From Pseudomonadota bacterium (GTDB taxonomy: Bacteria > Pseudomonadota > Gammaproteobacteria > Xanthomonadales > Xanthomonadaceae): 49,806 bases of DNA. Both the position numbers and the translations under genes were made by a program. The notes beneath the pieces are model-generated. The model searched no databases. It saw only the letters and a list, made by a program, of their open reading frames with translations, and was not told the origin of the DNA. Positions 36,705 through 45,506 of this stretch are shown piece after piece; position 1 is the stretch's first letter; each line of letters opens with the position of its first letter. Where the stretch lies: NCBI GenBank assembly GCA_029560515.1, contig JAKQKT010000041.1, forward strand, positions 1 through 49,806. The letters run 5' to 3'.

Positions 36705-38741
36705 TTAATCCTCTTCCGCATGCGGCTTGTAGGAATCCACCAACTGCTTCTGCACATTGCCCGGCACCGGTTCGTAATGGCTGAAATCGATGTCGTAGCG
36801 GCCGCGGCCTGCAGTAGCGCCCTTGAGTTCGGTGGCGTAATTGGTCAGTTCCGACAGGGGGACTTGCGCCTTGATGATGATCTCGCCGTTTCTCGCCGCA
36901 TCGGTGCCATTGATGCGTGCACGCTTCGAGGCCAGTCCGCCGGTAATGTCGCCCATATGCTGCTCGGGTGCCGACACCGTCAGGTCAACGATGGGCTCGA
37001 GTATTTGCGGTTTCGCTTTTGCAATCGCATCAATGAATGCTTTTTTGCCCGCGGCGACAAAGGCGATTTCCTTGGAATCGACATCATGGTATTTACCATC
37101 GTAAACCGTGACCCGTACGTCCTGGATCGCATAGCCGGCAATCGCACCGCCGTGCAAAACCTGTCGCACGCCTTTTTCCACGGCCGGTAAATATTGCCCG
37201 GGAATGGTGCCACCCTTGATGGCGTCGATAAATTCGAAACCGGTGCCGCGTTCCAGCGGTTCGATGCGCAAAAACACTTCGCCGAATTGCCCGGCACCAC
37301 CTGTTTGTTTTTTATGGCGATGGTGGCCGTCCGCATTCACGCTGATCGTTTCGCGATAGGCAATACGCGGCGGCCGCGATTTTACTTCGACCGCGAATCT
37401 TTCTTTCATGCGATCCAGCATCACGCGCAGATGCAGTTCTCCGAGTCCGCGAATCACGGTTTCATTCAATTCGGGATTGTGTTCGATGTGAAAACAGGGG
37501 TCTTCTTCCGCGAGCTTGTGCAGGGCAGTGGAAAGTTTCTGTTCCTGTCCGCGGGTGGCGGCTTCGATCGCAAGGCCAAACATCGGTTTGGGGAAATCGA
37601 TTGGTTTCAGATGGATATGGTCTTCGTCGTGTGAGTCGTGCAATACGGCATCGAAATGGATTTCCTCGATTTTTGCGACGGCGGCAATATCGCCGGGAAT
37701 CGCGAAATCAATCTCGACATGATCCTTGCCTTTGAGCTTGAACAGATGACCTACCTTGAAGGCTTTTTTGCCATCGTCGATGAATAATTGCGTGTCCTTT
37801 TTTACCGTGCCCTGGAAAACGCGGAATACGCTCATTTTCCCGACAAAGGCATCGTTCACGATTTTGAAAACATCGGCAATCACGTGTGCCTTTGCGTCGG
37901 GCAAGGCAAGAAGCGGTTCATCGCCTTTCATGAAAGGCGGCGGATTGGCTTCAAACGGATTCGGAAACAGGCGCTCCGCGATATCGAGCAATTCTTTTAC
38001 CCCGGCACCGCTGCGGGCCGACACAAAACAGATCGGCACCAAATGCCCTTCGCGCAGACATTGTTCGAATGCATCGTGCAATTCTTCGCCGGACAGTCCT
38101 TCTTCGCCATCTTCGAGATAATGACCCATGACGGTTTCATTGATTTCGACCACCTGGTCAATAATTTTCTGATGCCAATCGCTGACAGAGCCGATATCGG
38201 ACTCACCTTCCGGTTTGAAGAAACAATCCACTACCGCCTTGCCGTTTTGCGATGGCAAATTCAGCGGCAAACATTCATTGCCGAACTCTTCGCGGAGCTG
38301 ATCGACCAGTGCGCCGAGTTTTCCGGGATCGGCATCCATTTTGTTGATGACCAATACCCGCGACAGGTTTCGTGCCTTGGCGACCTCCATCATGCGGCGT
38401 GTTCCGTATTCGATGCCGTTGCTAGCATTGACCACGATGCAGACGGTTTCGACGGCGGAAAACGCCGAGAGCGTCGGGCCGCGGAAATCCGGATAGCCAG
38501 GAGTATCAAAAATATTCAGATGAATGCCGGCATGATCGGTGGACGCCAGTGTTGTATTCAGGGAATGCCCACGGGCTTTTTCCATCGGATCAAAATCCGA
38601 GACAGTCGTGCCGCGTTCAATGCTGCCTGCCGTTTGTATTGCGCCACCGGCATGCAGCAGGGCTTCGAATAAGGTGGTTTTGCCGGTGCCTGGGTGGCCT
38701 GCCAGGGCCATGTTTCTGATTTGAGTAGTGATGTAAGACAT
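36705..38741 (-). CDS. Elongation factor G-like GTPase
   Basis: 678 residues, somewhat shorter than canonical EF-G (about 700). G1 is GHPGTGKT (15-22), G3 DTPGYPDF (79-86) and G4 NKMD (133-136). Switch I reads KARGHSLN where EF-G usually has ERGITI. The tail domains contain GELHLRVMLDRMKERFAVEV, KKQTGGAGQFGEV and VSAPEQHMGDITGGLASKRARI, as in EF-G domains III-V. It is a second EF-G type rather than the rpsG-linked fusA. Whether it works in translocation, ribosome recycling or another step cannot be read. AAAAGGAG lies upstream of the ATG. Confidence 0.9.
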   Translation of the reverse strand: MSYITTQIRNMALAGHPGTGKTTLFEALLHAGGAIQTAGSIERGTTVSDFDPMEKARGHSLNTTLASTDHAGIHLNIFDTPGYPDFRGPTLSAFSAVETVCIVVNASNGIEYGTRRMMEVAKARNLSRVLVINKMDADPGKLGALVDQLREEFGNECLPLNLPSQNGKAVVDCFFKPEGESDIGSVSDWHQKIIDQVVEINETVMGHYLEDGEEGLSGEELHDAFEQCLREGHLVPICFVSARSGAGVKELLDIAERLFPNPFEANPPPFMKGDEPLLALPDAKAHVIADVFKIVNDAFVGKMSVFRVFQGTVKKDTQLFIDDGKKAFKVGHLFKLKGKDHVEIDFAIPGDIAAVAKIEEIHFDAVLHDSHDEDHIHLKPIDFPKPMFGLAIEAATRGQEQKLSTALHKLAEEDPCFHIEHNPELNETVIRGLGELHLRVMLDRMKERFAVEVKSRPPRIAYRETISVNADGHHRHKKQTGGAGQFGEVFLRIEPLERGTGFEFIDAIKGGTIPGQYLPAVEKGVRQVLHGGAIAGYAIQDVRVTVYDGKYHDVDSKEIAFVAAGKKAFIDAIAKAKPQILEPIVDLTVSAPEQHMGDITGGLASKRARINGTDAARNGEIIIKAQVPLSELTNYATELKGATAGRGRYDIDFSHYEPVPGNVQKQLVDSYKPHAEED

Positions 38742-38923
38742 GATGCCAATTCTCCTTTTCAGTAGAAGGGCGTCATGGCTGGCGTGGAGGGCAGGGGGCG
38801 GGACTGGCCCCGAGTCGCGCGTCGGTCATGGCGATTCCGGCAGAGCCGGAGGTGTAGTTTTCTCTTCCCGCAAGCACAGGTCAATGGGTTTACACTAAAG
38901 CCCCGATTCGAAGGAGAACATGC

Positions 38924-39358
38924 ATGGGATTCAAACGAGTGGCGGCGGCACGTTGGGAAGGCGATCTGATGAGTGGTAAAGGTGCGATGAGCACACCACA
39001 AAGCGGCTTGTTCGCCGATCAGAATTATTCTTTCAAGACCCGCTTCGGCGACGAAAAAGGCACCAATCCGGAAGAACTGCTGGCGGCCGCACATGCAGGC
39101 TGCTTCAGCATGGCTTTGTCGCTGGTACTGGGGAAAGCAGGCTTCACGGCCAACAAAATCGAAACTCGTGCCGAAGTGAATATGGAAATGGGAAATGACC
39201 CGGGTCCTACGGTTTCCGGCGTTCATCTGATTGTATCCGGCGATGTGCCGGGCATCAGCGCAGAACAGTTCACCGAAATCGCCAATATGGCAAAAGCCGG
39301 TTGCGTGATTTCACGCGCCTTGGCCGTGCCAGTGACGATGGATGCCACGCTTGTCTAA
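38924..39358 (+). CDS. osmC: OsmC/Ohr-family peroxiredoxin
   Basis: 144 residues. The two redox Cys are in place: AAHAGCFSMAL (Cys60) and KAGCVISRAL (Cys127), the pair that reduces organic hydroperoxides. The spacing and GTNPEELLAAAHAGC context fit OsmC better than Ohr. AAGGAG before ATG 38924 is a strong ribosome-binding site. A TACACT hexamer at 38891-38896 could be a -10 box, but I see no good -35. The end overlaps the hydrolase gene by 17 bases. Confidence 0.93.
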   Translation: MGFKRVAAARWEGDLMSGKGAMSTPQSGLFADQNYSFKTRFGDEKGTNPEELLAAAHAGCFSMALSLVLGKAGFTANKIETRAEVNMEMGNDPGPTVSGVHLIVSGDVPGISAEQFTEIANMAKAGCVISRALAVPVTMDATLV

Positions 39359-40040
39359 ACCGGAAGTGCTATTCCTGCACGGCGCCGGTGGTGGCGGATG
39401 GGAATGGAATATCTGGAAGCGTATTTTTCAGGCGCATGGCTTCACGGGGCATGCGCCTGATTTATTGCCGTCGGCGAATGGATTGCAGGATACCTCGCTG
39501 GAAGATTATTGCCGGCAAGTGCAACAGAATTTATTACTGATGAGCTCGCCGAAAATTATTGTCGGTGCCAGCCTTGGCGGTTTATTGGCATTGATGAATG
39601 CCGGGCAGGCAGATGCCGTCGTGTTGATCAATCCGATGCCGCCGGCGCCTTGGCATTCACAGATGCCGACACGGGATAAATATCCTGCAATTATTCGCTG
39701 GCGATCAAATGCAAATTTGCAGGGCACGCGTCGTGCCTTGTTCGATTGCGACGACATGACCTGCCTGTATGCGTTTCGACATTGGCGTGATGAATCCGGC
39801 GCCGTGATCAACGCCGCGATGGCAGGCTTTGATGTTGTCATGCCTTCCTGTCCAATGTTGATGATGGCTTCCGGACAGGATTCCGACGTACCTTTTTCGC
39901 TGAATCAAAATTTTGCCGAAAGTCTGAACGCATCGTTTATCAATATGCCGGAAGCTAGTCATGTCGGCGCCCTGCTTGGCAAAACTGCGGCGCAGTGCGC
40001 ATTGCAGGCTGTCGCATTCCTGAACGGGATTTTTCGCTAG
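39342..40040 (+). CDS. Small alpha/beta hydrolase
   Basis: 232 residues. FLHGAGGGGW near the N-terminus is the oxyanion loop, the nucleophile elbow is GASLGG (Ser77), and the Asp and His of the triad are in SGQDSDVP and EASHVGAL. The lid region is short. Substrate cannot be inferred. ATG 39342 lies inside the end of the osmC gene, so the two are translationally coupled; a TTG nine bases later is an alternative. Confidence 0.85.
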   Translation: MPRLSKPEVLFLHGAGGGGWEWNIWKRIFQAHGFTGHAPDLLPSANGLQDTSLEDYCRQVQQNLLLMSSPKIIVGASLGGLLALMNAGQADAVVLINPMPPAPWHSQMPTRDKYPAIIRWRSNANLQGTRRALFDCDDMTCLYAFRHWRDESGAVINAAMAGFDVVMPSCPMLMMASGQDSDVPFSLNQNFAESLNASFINMPEASHVGALLGKTAAQCALQAVAFLNGIFR

Positions 40041-40114
40041 CGCTTGATTCAGGAATATTTAATTTCCCGGGCCGTAATGTGCGCACCACGCCAATCCGGC
40101 GTTTGGAGTGGAAT

Positions 40115-40966
40115 ATGAAACGTCTTGCCCTGACTGCCTTGGCACTCGCCTCTACCGCGCTCTCGGGCGCAGTTTTCGCCGACGATTATTACAATCAAGG
40201 CAATTACCGTTCCGGCTACGTGTACAACGATACCTATGCTAACAATAGCGACGGTGTGCGTTATGACACCGCAAGGGTAATCAGTGTTGATCCGATCATC
40301 GATCAATATTATTCACAATCACGTCGCGAATGCTGGGTGGTTTCGCCGCGTGGAAATAATCGCTACGGCAACCGTTATGGCCATAATTACCGTCATGGAA
40401 ACAATGGTTTCGGCAACAACACCAATGCGGTTCTCGGCGGTGTTTTGGGTGCTGCCATTGGCAATCATGTAGGTGACGGGGACGGCCGCCGTGCAGCGAC
40501 CGCAGTAGGTGCTGTGCTGGGATATGCCATTGCTCGCGATATTCAAAATGACCGTCGTGATGACTATCGTTATTCCGATAGCCGCTATGATTACCGCAAT
40601 GATCGTTACAGTAATGGCTACTACACTGAACCGAATGGCCAATTGCGTTGCCGCATGGTGAACGACGACAACTACGGCTACGGTTATCAGAACAACCGCT
40701 ATGGCAATAGTCGTGATTATCGATATGGCCGCGACCGCTACGTCAACGAACGCTACCAGGATCGTTACGATCATGACCGCTACGACAATCGCTACGATGA
40801 TGCGCGTGTCACCGGCTATCGCGTCACGTTTGAATATCATGGTCAAACTTACACCACCACAACCGACTATCATCCGGGCAGCAATATCCGCGTGCGCGTT
40901 AATGTGGAAGCGGACGGCAATGAAATTGGTTACAGCGACCGCGGTAACGATTATTCGCGTTATTGA
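40115..40966 (+). CDS. Exported glycine-zipper protein with Tyr/Asn/Arg-rich tail
   Basis: 283 residues. Signal peptide MKRLALTALALASTALSGAVF. The mature start RVISVDPIIDQYYSQSRRECW matches a common periplasmic or outer-membrane family, and a glycine-zipper segment (AVLGGVLGAAIGNHVG, then VGAVLGYAIARD, about 105-142) follows. From 146 on the chain is dominated by Tyr, Arg, Asn and Asp (RYSDSRYDYRNDRYSN and similar), ending with a folded-looking beta part (YRVTFEYHGQTYTTTTDYH). Glycine-zipper proteins form membrane oligomers, but the function here is open. GGAG sits 6 bases before ATG 40115. Confidence 0.85.
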   Translation: MKRLALTALALASTALSGAVFADDYYNQGNYRSGYVYNDTYANNSDGVRYDTARVISVDPIIDQYYSQSRRECWVVSPRGNNRYGNRYGHNYRHGNNGFGNNTNAVLGGVLGAAIGNHVGDGDGRRAATAVGAVLGYAIARDIQNDRRDDYRYSDSRYDYRNDRYSNGYYTEPNGQLRCRMVNDDNYGYGYQNNRYGNSRDYRYGRDRYVNERYQDRYDHDRYDNRYDDARVTGYRVTFEYHGQTYTTTTDYHPGSNIRVRVNVEADGNEIGYSDRGNDYSRY

Positions 40967-40986
40967 TTGGTTTTCGTATCTTTATA

Positions 40987-41020
40987 AAAAACAAAGGAGC
41001 CTGTCGGCTCCTTTGTTTTT
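40987..41020. terminator. Strong terminator after the glycine-zipper gene
   Basis: A perfect 15-base stem (AAAAACAAAGGAGCC / GGCTCCTTTGTTTTT) with a TGTC loop. T-rich on both strands, so it also serves the convergent phzF genes. Confidence 0.93.
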
Positions 41021-41024
41021 GTAT

Positions 41025-41046
41025 GCGCGTCTAAAGGCGATCCTAC
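41025..41046. repeat. Reverse-strand GTAG-type REP unit
   Basis: On the - strand it reads GTAGGATCGCCTTTAGACGC, matching the GTAG units at 9776 and 49081. It lies between the terminator and the phzF stop. Confidence 0.65.
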
Positions 41047-41055
41047 TGGAGCGAA

Positions 41056-41943
41056 TCAATCCCAACTCAAACTGCCTTCAATTACGGTCTGGGTTTTTCC
41101 GCCAATCCAGACTTCGCCATCATCATCACCGCGTACTTGCACGAGGCCGTCGCGACCGACTTCACGGCCCTGGCTTGCGGTGTAGGTGTTGCCGGTCTTT
41201 CCGAAAGCCTTGCTTTCATGCATCAAAGCGGCAATGGCGGCATTGGCACTACCGGTGACAGGATCTTCGGGAATGCTGTCGGCGGGGCAGAAGGCCCTTA
41301 CGACCAGTTGATAATCGGGTGAGTTCGAACGCGCAAACACAGATAATCCGACGGAATTGCTTCCCTGCGTCAGTGCGGCAATTTCCGGCAGCATGGGTTT
41401 TAATTCACGAACCACCGTTTCATCGGCCAATTCAACACACCACCATTGCGGTCCGTTGTTCATCAGGGTCGGCGGCAATTGGCCCAAGGTCATATTCTTT
41501 ATCGCCGCATCCAAAAGTGTTTGAACATCGGCATCGTGCGGAATGATTTTCCCGCGCGGTGCACGAACAGAAATGCAGCGATCTTTTCCATCACCCTGAA
41601 CCGTCATGGGTAACAAGCCAGCCGCACACTCCTGAACGAGTTTGCCATCGACTGCTTTTACCAGGCCCGATTCCAAAACAGCATGGGCAGTGCCGACGCT
41701 CGGATGCCCGGCGAACGGCATTTCGGAAACCGGCGTGAAAATTCGCACGCGATAACTCGCTTCTGCCTTTGTTGTTGGTAGTACGAAAGTGGTTTCCGAC
41801 ATATTGGTGAATTTCGCGAAAGCCTGCATTTGTTCGGTACTTAAGTTTTCCCCGTTCAGCACCACCGCCAATCCATTGCCGGCACCGGCGTATTCGGCGA
41901 AGACATCACATTGCAAAAAGCGTCTGGTCATTGTCGTGGTCAT
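41056..41943 (-). CDS. PhzF-family isomerase or epimerase, copy 1
   Basis: 295 residues of the PhzF/diaminopimelate-epimerase-like fold. The catalytic Glu50 is in MSETTFVLP, followed by RVRIFTPVSEMPFAGHPSVGTAHAV, the family signature, and EDPVTGSANAA in the second half. PhzF enzymes isomerise small carboxylic acids; no phenazine genes are near, so the substrate is unknown. It starts one base after the copy 2 stop (TGAAATG). The two copies are clearly homologous in order and length and look like an old duplication. Confidence 0.9.
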   Translation of the reverse strand: MTTTMTRRFLQCDVFAEYAGAGNGLAVVLNGENLSTEQMQAFAKFTNMSETTFVLPTTKAEASYRVRIFTPVSEMPFAGHPSVGTAHAVLESGLVKAVDGKLVQECAAGLLPMTVQGDGKDRCISVRAPRGKIIPHDADVQTLLDAAIKNMTLGQLPPTLMNNGPQWWCVELADETVVRELKPMLPEIAALTQGSNSVGLSVFARSNSPDYQLVVRAFCPADSIPEDPVTGSANAAIAALMHESKAFGKTGNTYTASQGREVGRDGLVQVRGDDDGEVWIGGKTQTVIEGSLSWD

Positions 41944-41944
41944 T

Positions 41945-42829
41945 TCAGTCGATCCATTTCATGGTGGCATTGATCACAGTCTGGCATTCGCCGCCAACCC
42001 AGATGTCGTCCTGTTTTTCCGCACGCAAATCAATAGTGGCATCGTGTCCCATCTCGCGGCCCTGGCTCACACGGTAATTGTGGCCGATGCTTTGCAGTGT
42101 GCCGCTATCGAGCAAGTAAGCTGCGATCGTCGCATTGGCAGCGCCGGAGGCGGGGTCTTCCTTGATGCCGAAAGCCGGTGCAAATGCACGCACGGCCAAT
42201 TGGTAATCCTGATCCTTGCAGCGTGAGAAAACGCACAAGCCCATGCTGTCGCTGGCCTTCGACATAGCGGTAATGGCCGCATGATCAGGCTGCAAACTTC
42301 GCAGGGATTTTTCATCGCGCATTTCGGCGATCCACCATTTACGGCCGCCTTCGACCAAGCTTGGCGCCAACTCCCCAAGTGCAAGTTTTGAAAAAACCGC
42401 AGCAGCAGGTTCGAAACCGCTCTCAAACGCCTCGATGTTTTTTACCACCGGGGCACGGAAAAATAATCGGCGGCGGAATTTTTTCGAAGTCTCGATCCGG
42501 ATCGGTATCAGGCCGGCACCGCATTCCTGGATGATTTCGCCTTTTTGTGCCCGGACCAGTTTCAATGCCAACAAGGCATGCGCGGTACCAAGGCTGGGGT
42601 GGCCCGCGAACGGTATCTCGCGTTGCGGGGTGAAGATGCGAACGCGGTAGTCGGCATTGGCTTCGCTGGGCGGCAGCACGAAGGTGGTTTCCACCAGATT
42701 GGTCCATGCCGCGATTTTCTGCATTTGTTCGCTGCTCAGGCCCTCCGCATCAAGCACGACTGCCAGAGGGTTGCCACAGCCAGGTCGTTTGGAAAATACA
42801 TCAACTTGCAAGTAACGTCTTGGCGGCAT
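41945..42829 (-). CDS. PhzF-family isomerase or epimerase, copy 2
   Basis: 294 residues. Catalytic Glu47 in LVETTFVLP, RVRIFTPQREIPFAGHPSLGTAHAL and EDPASGAANATIAA are all present. It differs from copy 1 mainly in the middle (FRRRLFFRAPVVKN in place of DRCISVRAPRG). First gene of the pair, transcribed away from lysC-lysA. ATG 42829 is used; a TTG eight codons upstream is an alternative. Confidence 0.9.
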   Translation of the reverse strand: MPPRRYLQVDVFSKRPGCGNPLAVVLDAEGLSSEQMQKIAAWTNLVETTFVLPPSEANADYRVRIFTPQREIPFAGHPSLGTAHALLALKLVRAQKGEIIQECGAGLIPIRIETSKKFRRRLFFRAPVVKNIEAFESGFEPAAAVFSKLALGELAPSLVEGGRKWWIAEMRDEKSLRSLQPDHAAITAMSKASDSMGLCVFSRCKDQDYQLAVRAFAPAFGIKEDPASGAANATIAAYLLDSGTLQSIGHNYRVSQGREMGHDATIDLRAEKQDDIWVGGECQTVINATMKWID

Positions 42830-42914
42830 TTCAGGTCCAAAAATTATAAGCAACGGGGGGCTTCATAGTTTATTATTTGGCCTTTGGTTTGTCTTTAAGC
42901 AGGCGTCATTCGTA

Positions 42915-45506
42915 ATGAACCCCACGGACTGGATTGTATTGAAATTCGGCGGCACCAGCGTGTCGCGTCGCAATCGCTGGAACATCATCGGCCAGTTGAT
43001 GCGAAAACGGATGCAAGACGAACAAGTCCGCGTGCTGGTTGTGGTTTCGGCCTTGTCGGGCGTGACCAACACGCTGCAGTCCATTATCGACCAATATGCC
43101 GATCGAACGGCAGTGCAGACATTAGTCGATGGCCTGGTCGAAAAACACCGTGGCTTTTGTGCCGAATTGGAAATCGATGCCGATAAGGTCCTGTCGAAAC
43201 GTTTCGAGACATTGCAGGCATTGGTAGATGATTCGCGCCGTGTGCAGGCAGAGCTATCCTGGCAGGCTGAAGTCTTGGCGCAAGGCGAACTGCTTTCATC
43301 CACATTGGGTGTTGCCTACCTGTGTACACAAGGCATGGATGTGCATTGGTGCGATGCCCGCGATGGTCTGAAAGCTGTTTTGATGCCGCACCAAACTGCC
43401 TGGGCGCAACGTCTGTCGGTTTCCTGCGATTACCAGACGACAGCCAATGTCGAGCCGATGTTTGCCGGTGGTGCAAGCTTGTACATAACTCAGGGATTTA
43501 TCGCGCGCCATCCGGATGGCGACACGGCCATTCTCGGACGTGGCGGTTCGGATACTTCAGCCGCTTATTTCGGTGCCTTGCTGAAAGCGCGTCGCGTTGA
43601 AATATGGACCGATGTGCCGGGCATGTTCAGTGCGAACCCGCGCGCGGTGCCACAAGCGCGTTTGCTTTCGAAACTCGATTACGAGGAGGCGCAGGAAATC
43701 GCTTCCACCGGTGCGAAGGTGTTGCATCCGCGTTGTATCCATCCGTGTCGGGATTTGCGGGTACCGATCTGGATTCGCGATACCGAACGTCCCGACATGC
43801 TCGGCACCGTGATTGATGACCGCAGCGCCTCGGTCGCCGGCGTCAAGGCGATCAGTTCGCGCCGCGGCATCGTGCTGGTGTCGATGGAAACCATCGGCAT
43901 GTGGCAACAAGTCGGTTTCCTAGCCGATGTGTTCGAGCGTTTCAAGAAACATGGTTTGTCGGTGGATTTGATCGGGTCTTCCGAAGCCAACGTGACCGTG
44001 TCGCTGGATCCATCAGACAATCTAGTGAATTCCAATGTGCTCGACGCCCTCTGCGCCGATTTGTCGGAAGTGTGCCGGGTCAAAGTCATCGCGCCTTGCA
44101 GTGCGATTACGCTGGTTGGTCGCGGCATGCGTTCATTGCTGCACAAGCTGACCGATGTCTGGAGCGAATTCGGGCGCGAACGCGTGCATCTTCTGTCGCA
44201 AAGCTCCAATGATTTGAATCTGACTTTCGTGGTCGATGAAGCCTTTGCCGATGATTTGATGCCGACCCTGCATGCATTGCTCATTGCCTCCGGAGCGATG
44301 CCGGTCGACGAAGGGCAGGTGTTTGGCCCGAGCTGGAATCAAATCGAATCGGCACAGAAGGAACGTATTGTTACCTGGTGGCAAACCAAGCGCGATCGCT
44401 TGATCGGCATGGCCGTCAAGCACACGCCGCTCTATGTCTATGATCTGCCCACGGTGCGTGCCCAAGCAAAAGCCCTGAAAGCGCTGCCGGCGATTGATCG
44501 GCATTTCTACGCGATCAAGGCAAACTCGCATCCGCAAATCCTGCAAACACTTTATGCCGAAGGTTTCGGCCTCGAGTGCGTCTCACAGGCCGAGTTGCAG
44601 CATGTATTCGCATCGGTTCCGAATATCAAACCGGGCGATATTCTATTTACGCCGAGTTTTGCACCGCGTTCCGAATATGCTTTTGCTTTCGAGCGCGGAG
44701 TGAATGTCACTATTGATAGTGTGACCTGCCTCCAGCAGTGGCCTGATGTATTCGCCGATAAAAACATTATTCTTCGAATTGATCCGGGCTTTGGCCAGGG
44801 GCATCACGCGAAAGTCAGAACGGGCGGCAAGGAAGCCAAATTCGGTCTGGCGATCAATGATGTTCCCGGCTTTGACGCCGAAGCAAAAAAACTCAACACA
44901 CGTGTCATCGGCTTGCATTCGCATATCGGTAGCGGCATCGTCGATGCCCAGCATTGGGCAACTGTCTATTCGCAGCTTGCGGCGATTGCCGATCGCCTGG
45001 GTACGGTGTCGAGCATCGATGTTGGTGGCGGCATTGCGATTCCGTATAAACACGATGATGCCGAATTTGATCTGCAGGCTTACAACGCCGTACTGGCGGA
45101 ATTGAAAGCGGCGTATCCTCAATACCAACTCTGGGTCGAGCCAGGACGTTTCATGGTGGCGCAGGCGGGTGTGCTGCTGGCCAAGGTCACACAAACCAAT
45201 ACCAAACAAGGTGTGCGCCGCGTCGGTCTTGATGCCGGCATGAATGCACTGATGCGACCTGCGCTCTACGATGCCTGGCACGAGATCGTGAATCTTTCTC
45301 GACTGGACGAACCCGATGGCGATATCGTCGAAGTGGTCGGGCCCATTTGCGAAAGCAGCGATGTGCTCGGTCACCGCCGTTGCCTGCCGAATACCACTTC
45401 AGAAAACGATATCGTGTTGATTGCAAATGCCGGTGCCTACGGCTACGCGATGGCGAATCGCTATAACCTGCGCGAACTGCCGCAGGAGGAAATTATCAAT
45501 GATTAG
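42915..45506 (+). CDS. lysAC: Aspartokinase/diaminopimelate decarboxylase fusion (LysC-LysA)
   Basis: 863 residues. The N-terminal half (about 1-460) is an aspartate kinase: LKFGGTS (9-15) for phosphate binding, GRGGSDTSAAYFGALLKA, and ACT-type regulatory sequence around 310-450. The C-terminal half (about 480-863) is a PLP-dependent DAP decarboxylase with Lys535 in FYAIKANSHP, GLECVSQAEL, HSHIGSGI, and Cys812 in CESSDVLG. The first and last enzymes of the lysine pathway are thus fused, a known trait of Xanthomonadales. Its TAG stop overlaps the murL start by 8 bases, tying it to peptidoglycan precursor genes. Confidence 0.96.
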   Translation: MNPTDWIVLKFGGTSVSRRNRWNIIGQLMRKRMQDEQVRVLVVVSALSGVTNTLQSIIDQYADRTAVQTLVDGLVEKHRGFCAELEIDADKVLSKRFETLQALVDDSRRVQAELSWQAEVLAQGELLSSTLGVAYLCTQGMDVHWCDARDGLKAVLMPHQTAWAQRLSVSCDYQTTANVEPMFAGGASLYITQGFIARHPDGDTAILGRGGSDTSAAYFGALLKARRVEIWTDVPGMFSANPRAVPQARLLSKLDYEEAQEIASTGAKVLHPRCIHPCRDLRVPIWIRDTERPDMLGTVIDDRSASVAGVKAISSRRGIVLVSMETIGMWQQVGFLADVFERFKKHGLSVDLIGSSEANVTVSLDPSDNLVNSNVLDALCADLSEVCRVKVIAPCSAITLVGRGMRSLLHKLTDVWSEFGRERVHLLSQSSNDLNLTFVVDEAFADDLMPTLHALLIASGAMPVDEGQVFGPSWNQIESAQKERIVTWWQTKRDRLIGMAVKHTPLYVYDLPTVRAQAKALKALPAIDRHFYAIKANSHPQILQTLYAEGFGLECVSQAELQHVFASVPNIKPGDILFTPSFAPRSEYAFAFERGVNVTIDSVTCLQQWPDVFADKNIILRIDPGFGQGHHAKVRTGGKEAKFGLAINDVPGFDAEAKKLNTRVIGLHSHIGSGIVDAQHWATVYSQLAAIADRLGTVSSIDVGGGIAIPYKHDDAEFDLQAYNAVLAELKAAYPQYQLWVEPGRFMVAQAGVLLAKVTQTNTKQGVRRVGLDAGMNALMRPALYDAWHEIVNLSRLDEPDGDIVEVVGPICESSDVLGHRRCLPNTTSENDIVLIANAGAYGYAMANRYNLRELPQEEIIND

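Noticed and set aside
37788-38672. A 294-codon + strand frame opposite the EF-G-like gene
   Set aside because: A shadow of EF-G codons; no ribosome-binding site and no known family.
38742-38923. A small gene between the EF-G-like gene and osmC
   Set aside because: The 182-base gap holds only short frames without start signals; it probably contains divergent promoters.
40319-40873. A long, very hydrophobic Val/Ile-rich reading frame on the - strand opposite the glycine-zipper gene
   Set aside because: It mirrors the Tyr/Asn/Arg codons of the real gene, has no ribosome-binding site or family pattern, and would overlap it fully.
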